DNA of 64,000 nucleotides from NCBI GenBank assembly GCA_014529385.2, contig CM043960.1, positions 70,931,410 through 70,995,409 of the forward strand. The letters run 5' to 3'. The position numbers and the translations under genes were made by a program. How positions within the stretch are numbered: the first letter of the stretch is position 1; every line of letters starts with the position of its first letter. Below the pieces are notes generated by a model. That model was not told the origin of the DNA and did not search any database. It saw only the letters and a list, made by a program, of their open reading frames with translations. The DNA comes from Adiantum capillus-veneris (taxonomy: Eukaryota; Streptophyta; Polypodiopsida; Polypodiales; Pteridaceae). Below, piece after piece: positions 59,986 to 64,000 of this stretch.

Positions 59986-60860
59986 TTATAGAGAGATTAA
60001 AAAAAGTATGGTATGCTGAATTTTCAGTGCAACTTTGAGTGTGGTCCCATAGGTCTCGCACCGTAATGCGGATTGCCTCTCCATAATAGCCACTCGTCCA
60101 TCCCTGTAGAAGGCCACTTTCCCTTTCTCTCGAGCTGTCCTTATTTCAAGCATAACTTCTTTCATATGGGCAAGCTGTGAGAGTGTAAGGTCATCCCCAA
60201 GAAATATCCCCGTTTTCTTTAGTGCGGGACGGCCCTTCAAGAAGTCCTTCGCTTCTATGGAGGGAAAACGCATGATAAATGCTCTTTCCTTTGAAGCCTC
60301 CGCACTTCCTTCTCTCTTCTTCCCTACTCTCCATGCCTTTCTGTGAGTAGCCTCACCACCCATCATGAAGAGAAGTTCCTTGACTTCCTCTTCCACATCA
60401 TCCAGGTCTTTTAGACCGGTTACTCGTACATGCAAAGCTCTAGTCTTCTTCCTCTGCTCTTCTTCTAATGTCATATTGATGATTGTAGAAGTAGGGATAG
60501 ATGTTGTTTCTTTCTCTTTCCCTTTCTTGGCGACTTCTATCCATTTCTCGGCCTCATCCACCTCTTCTATGTCTTCGTGATCACATCCACCCACGACAAT
60601 GACTTTGCCACATTTTGCTTCTCTTCTTGCTTGATCATTAGTATCTGCTCCTTGATACCTTTAAGTTCCTCTATTATCGAGGGCTGGATTTCTCCTCCTT
60701 CAAGTCCACTGCTTGCTCTACTAGCAAGCTCTCACTTGAGGGATGAAATCTCCTCTTTAAATGCTTGAGAGTCCTCCTTGAGTGCTTGGATTTCTGCGTG
60801 TAAGTCCTCTTTCTCCTTTTTCCATTGCTTGCCTTCACTGAAAAGCATTTGGAGAAGGCT
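59986..60860 (-). pseudogene. L1-like ORF1 relic (coiled coil plus RNA-binding domain)
   Basis: From about 60840 the minus strand encodes a coiled coil (KKEKEDLHAEIQALKEDSQA, ELKGIKEQILMIKQEEKQN). One TGA near 60732 and a frameshift near 60590 interrupt it. The frame 60594-59986 then carries an RRM-like domain (RALHVRVTGLKDLDDVEEEV, SKERAFIMRFPSIEAKDFLK, IFLGDDLTLSQLAHMKEVML) and a basic C-terminal part. Coiled coil, RRM and C-terminal domain in this order are the layout of L1-type ORF1 proteins, and differ from the DUF4283-type ORF1 of the other LINEs here. No ORF2 follows; the 3' side is a GT microsatellite. Confidence 0.65.
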
Positions 60861-61180
60861 AGCCTTCTCCTTACATCTCCACAGGGACCAGGTTTGCACG
60901 CTGGACCAGCAGGGAGACTACGCCACGACCTTAGTTGTTGGCTATATTGTTGAGTCGAAACGTAATTTTTTTTCAGCATCGCTGTTAATTTACCATGTCG
61001 AACTTTAGTCCCTACATCTGCCGCACGACAGCTTTGCTGGAATGTGGAAAACCTGCGCGTTGGTCACTGTGCAGCTAGTGGGGGAGTACGCAACAGGAAG
61101 GCGTGGCAGAGAGAGAGGGCCTGCTCGTTGCCGTAAGAGCCCACGCTCTGTTGTCCTGGTCCTGACACCTAGGCATTCCG

Positions 61181-61267
<87 letters not shown>

Positions 61268-61370
61268 AATGAAATGAAATGATATATTACGTCTTCAAAA
61301 GGCCAAAATGACCTATGAGACCAATCTGTTACAAAATAGTGAATCTGATACCATGTCTGGGTAAGAACTA
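60861..61370. other. Unassigned stretch with GA microsatellite
   Basis: No gene recognised. (GA)n at 61186-61264 is followed by three GAAAT units. The LINE begins somewhere after 61270. Confidence 0.5.
61186..61264. repeat. (GA)n microsatellite
   Basis: About 79 bases of uninterrupted AG/GA repeat. Confidence 0.97.
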
Positions 61371-61513
61371 GAATGAAAATACAACTACTACACTATTGGA
61401 GAATAGGCTCGTTCATGCTCCTGCACGCTCCCCTCCCCCCCCCGCCTGCTCCTGCCGAGGTCTCAAGCGTTAGCCTTCTCGTCCACCTTTCTCCTTTAGA
61501 GCAGCAGACACTA

Positions 61514-62712
61514 ATGGAGGCTCATGCTCCACCTCAGAGCGACTCCTCCGAAGCCCCCTCGCCCGACTCCGCTGAGCCCTAGAGCGTTTGCAGGCGACCT
61601 CGGTCATTTGCTAGATTCTCGGCACCCGACCCAGCAGAGGAGAGCTGCATGACCTTTTCCAGGCCCGCCTTCTCGCAGAGGTGGGCAAGATCTTGGATGT
61701 CCAGATTCTCAGACGGGGGTACTACCAGATCGAGTTCGAGACCTCCGAGATGGCTTCCAAGGTCATAGCTATGAGTCAACTGGCCATCCGAGCATCACGC
61801 GCCCACTTTCGACAGTGGCGACATGGTTTTGACCCGACTTCGGATGTGCTAGTAGAGGAGGAAGACATCCCCATCTCAGTCTGCTTTCCGGGTTTACGGA
61901 GGGAGTACCTACCACTTCTCTCGAGGATTGGCTCCGCCATCCGGACTGTCCTGGAGACACCTCGTACGGCAGCATCAGTAGCTGCCAAGGCGGCTGGCAT
62001 CCCCTCAGTTCGAGTTTTGGTCGAAGATATCCACACACTCCCGAAGGTCATCCTTCTGCCTCGGGTGAGTGGTTGGTTTAGACAGAGTGTGGAGTACTCG
62101 GGTCTCCCGAACCAATGCTTCATTTGCAGACAAATGGGCCACCTAGAGAAGGCCTGTCCACGGAGGAGGCCACGACTTGCACCTCAACCCCAGCCCCATC
62201 CTGCCAAGGCTGGGCCGCAACCACAGCCAGCGGCACAGAGCACAGATTCAGAGTCACCCTCCGCGCCTGGGACTCCAACGGAGGAGGGGTGGCAGCAGGC
62301 CCGTGGCCGTCGACGCCAAGGGCCACAGCGACAGCCTGGCACTCAGAGTGGCCCTCAGGTGCCTACTCAACAACAGTGGGTTCCCACGGGGAACCGCTTT
62401 GGTCCTCTTGAGCAGGAGGAGCCCCCTACGCCAGCCTCCACCTCCGCTTCACCCTCGCCAGCCGCCCCCCCTTCAGAGTTCCCCTCCTCCTCCTCATCCT
62501 CCACCCCGCCCTCTGCTCCCGTCCACACCCCACCTCGCCCCCCTACCTCTTTTGGCCCACCCCGCTTTTCCTCCCCTCCGCACGCCCCCCCGCCCCCCCC
62601 AAAGCTCCTTCTTACCCCCCTCTTGCTCCAGTTCCACAGTCAACTCAGCAGACTGGTCCCTCGCCGGCGGCTAGGAGATCTCTTGGCAACGCCTTTGCCA
62701 CGAGTTGCCTAG
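61514..62712 (+). pseudogene. LINE ORF1, DUF4283-like with CCHC knuckle
   Basis: The start at 61514 gives MEAHAPPQSDSSEAPSPDSA, parallel to the minus-strand copy near 34756. A small deletion then removes about 17 residues and shifts the frame (near 61578), and a TAG near 61610 follows. From 61681 the frame is open: KILDVQILRRGYYQIEFETS, FRQWRHGFDPTSDV, LPLLSRIGSAIRTVLE, then a CCHC knuckle (CFICRQMGHLEKAC) near 62120-62160 and a Gln/Pro-rich tail to 62712. It likely binds LINE RNA. Most of the later open frame remains intact, so this copy is younger than the minus-strand one. Confidence 0.88.
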
Positions 62713-63376
62713 CGAGAGAGGGTCAGCCCTTCTTGCAGCCCCCTCTGCAGATTCAGACATCTTCCCTTGCAGCTATCCCTCGTGGTCGACGAGCATTGAT
62801 CTCCGTCGCCGCTGGGATTTCTTCGACTACGGGTTCACTCGCTTTCTCGCCGATTCCGCAGCAGACCACGAGGCAGCCTGCTTCAGGGTCCACGCTTTGT
62901 TCCTCGCCGCTAGGGGGACAGAGGCCTTGGACTCAGCAGTTGGTTTCTCCTTCCCCCTTTGTGGTAGGACAGAGACAGAGTGGTCCCTCGACTCAGTGGT
63001 GGGATGGTTGCATACACAGGTTCTCGAGTTCTCTCACCACATGGGAGAACTTGGAGGTACAGATTTGTTGCAGACTTTGTGGCCACTGGCCAAGTTTGCA
63101 GTGACATCCCCAGACTCAACAGGATGTAGGCACATTGTGGTGTACTTTTTTGCTGATACGCAGTGTTTGCCTTGCTATGTAAACATTCATGAGGACTCCT
63201 GGACAGAGGAGGTTACTTTACGCACGGCTCGCTCTACTTGGGCTTGGGCTAGGCACTCACTACCGTCTGGCCTATCTAGAGGACGCTCAGATGCGGATTA
63301 CTCCCCATCCAAGCCAGCCTCGAAGATAGCCCGTCTTGCTACTGCGGCAGCATCTGTTCTCTCTCGCTCCCCATGA
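62705..63376 (+). pseudogene. LINE ORF1 C-terminal extension, frame-shifted
   Basis: This 223-codon frame overlaps the end of the ORF1 frame by eight bases and ends in a TGA that overlaps the ORF2 ATG. No family was recognised. The C-terminal half (CLPCYVNIHEDSWTEEVTLR, ARSTWAWARHSLPSG) looks like a real ORF1 tail. The N-terminal half competes with another frame at 62733-63104, so a frameshift probably lies near 63050. The missing counterpart in the minus-strand LINE lies exactly where repeat R is inserted. Confidence 0.5.
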
Positions 63377-63891
63377 GGATCGTCTCGTGGAACGTGCAAG
63401 GACTAGGTGGGCCCCAGTTTCAGCGACAGCAGGGCCGATTGCCTCGGGAGCTTCAGCGTTGCCTTGTGGGAGGAGAGATTGATCTCCTTATGCTACAGGA
63501 GCAACATCTGTCTAAGAGCCGCATTCGGCGATGTGGTCAGATTTTGCGTGGACGGTATGATACCTTTTGGTCAGCTCCTTTTGGACCTGGAAGCATCCAA
63601 GGTGGGGTATGTATGACTATTGCGGACTCATTGCAGCAAGCCATTGTGGGCAGAGGGATTATTGTGCCAGGCAGGGCTTTGTGGATTACTATGCAGGTTC
63701 AGAGTGGCCTTCTGGGCTTCTTCAACATCTATGCGCCCAATGTGGCGAGTGCTCGTGCAGAGTTTTGGTCACAGATTGTTGAGTCTTTGCCACAGGCTGA
63801 CCATTGGTGTGTAGGAGGGGACTTCAACATGTTGGAGGACCCTTCTGACAGGATTGGAGGCCACCATGCTACTGTGCATGGAGTCGAGTAA
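63373..63891 (+). CDS. LINE ORF2 endonuclease, N-terminal part
   Basis: ORF2 starts at ATG 63373, sharing ATGA with the ORF1 stop. The endonuclease/exonuclease/phosphatase fold shows MRIVSWNVQGLGG (first Asn), LLMLQEQHLS (catalytic Glu), FFNIYAPN (Tyr-Ala-Pro-Asn) and WCVGGDFNMLED (Asp/Asn pair). These are the expected N-terminal motifs of LINE APE-type endonucleases that nick target DNA. A TAA at 63889-63891 follows HGVE where other copies continue (ELSWQLG), so it is a nonsense or frame lesion. The C-terminal SDH motif is not reached. Confidence 0.92.
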   Translation: MRIVSWNVQGLGGPQFQRQQGRLPRELQRCLVGGEIDLLMLQEQHLSKSRIRRCGQILRGRYDTFWSAPFGPGSIQGGVCMTIADSLQQAIVGRGIIVPGRALWITMQVQSGLLGFFNIYAPNVASARAEFWSQIVESLPQADHWCVGGDFNMLEDPSDRIGGHHATVHGVE

Positions 63892-64000
63892 GCAGCCTGG
63901 GAGAGGTTGTGTATGACTTTGAGGGTCTCGGATACATGGCGCCAGAGGCTAGAGATGTCTCTTCAGCTTGAGGAGTTGCACACGGCTCTTAGGGCCCTCC
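63892..64000 (+). pseudogene. Deletion junction between LINE endonuclease and RT
   Basis: After the stop the reading is AAWERLCMTLRVSDTW, still endonuclease. It then changes directly to RQRLEMSLQLEELHTALRAL, the segment that opens the RT region in the copy at 32250-32200 (RQRLKLPLQLQELHAAFRAL). The endonuclease C-terminal half and the linker, roughly a kilobase in the other copy, are deleted. The window ends here. Confidence 0.8.

Larger units (their letters stand above)
61371..64000 (+). mobile_element. Plus-strand LINE, 5' part, runs off window
   Basis: Same family as the minus-strand LINEs at 28-37 kb. ORF1 (61514-63376, frame-broken) is followed by ORF2, which starts at 63373 with the ATG overlapping the ORF1 stop (ATGA). 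The endonuclease is joined to the RT N-terminus near 63948 by an internal deletion. The 5' end is not sharply defined. Confidence 0.88.

Noticed and set aside
59710-60019. Frames over the GT microsatellite encoding Val-Cys repeats
   Set aside because: They are created by the repeat and have no other support.

Overview
This window looks like repeat-dense nuclear DNA from a land plant with a large genome. The evidence is plant-type LTR retrotransposons primed by initiator-tRNA-Met (TGGTATCAGAGC primer sites), a chromovirus, plant-type LINEs, a DUF659 hAT transposon, and one plant-like gene whose introns are swollen by transposons. A fern or other large-genome lineage is my best guess; this is inference, not proof.

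The only host gene I can support as intact is on the minus strand: the 3' half of a SKI2-type DExH-box RNA helicase (cytosolic exosome cofactor). Seven exons between 47560 and 23395 join in frame with matching intron phases and encode about 515 residues: the end of the helicase core, the arch insertion and the DSHCT domain. One intron is about 18.1 kb and the last about 4.0 kb. The upstream helicase exons were not found, so the next intron or the rest of the gene extends beyond 64000. An intronless, broken fragment of a DGAT2-like acyltransferase lies on the opposite strand inside the 18-kb intron.

Layout. 1-5.4 kb: old sequence with weak Ty3 traces and a truncated minus-strand copia end inserted into an opposite-strand LTR of its own family. 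5.4-14.1 kb: a decayed Ty3/gypsy element split by a well-preserved Ty1/copia element (6865-12379; 192-bp LTRs, GATTT target duplication). 14.1-18.0 kb: a 3.95-kb internally deleted copia derivative on the minus strand (189-bp LTRs, CTTCC target duplication). 18-23 kb: simple and tandem repeats with no recognised gene. 23.4-47.6 kb: the SKI2 exons and their introns, carrying a LINE RT fragment, two minus-strand LINEs with nested insertions, a Ty3 gag relic, two non-autonomous hAT-like elements, the DGAT2 fragment, a ~600-bp-arm inverted repeat of a non-coding LTR-like family, and a chromovirus LTR-gag fragment. 49.0-52.0 kb: a hAT element with terminal inverted repeats and a broken transposase. 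52.0-54.2 kb: another copy of the LTR-like family and a LINE scrap. 54.3-59.5 kb: a chromovirus with a C-terminal chromodomain, lacking its 5' LTR and carrying changed catalytic residues. 60-60.9 kb: an L1-like ORF1 relic. 61.4-64 kb: the 5' part of a LINE with ORF1 and a start-stop-overlapped ORF2, running off the window.

Apart from SKI2, nearly every open frame is a piece of a dead or dying mobile element. I found no tRNA, rRNA, CRISPR array or prokaryotic-style operon.
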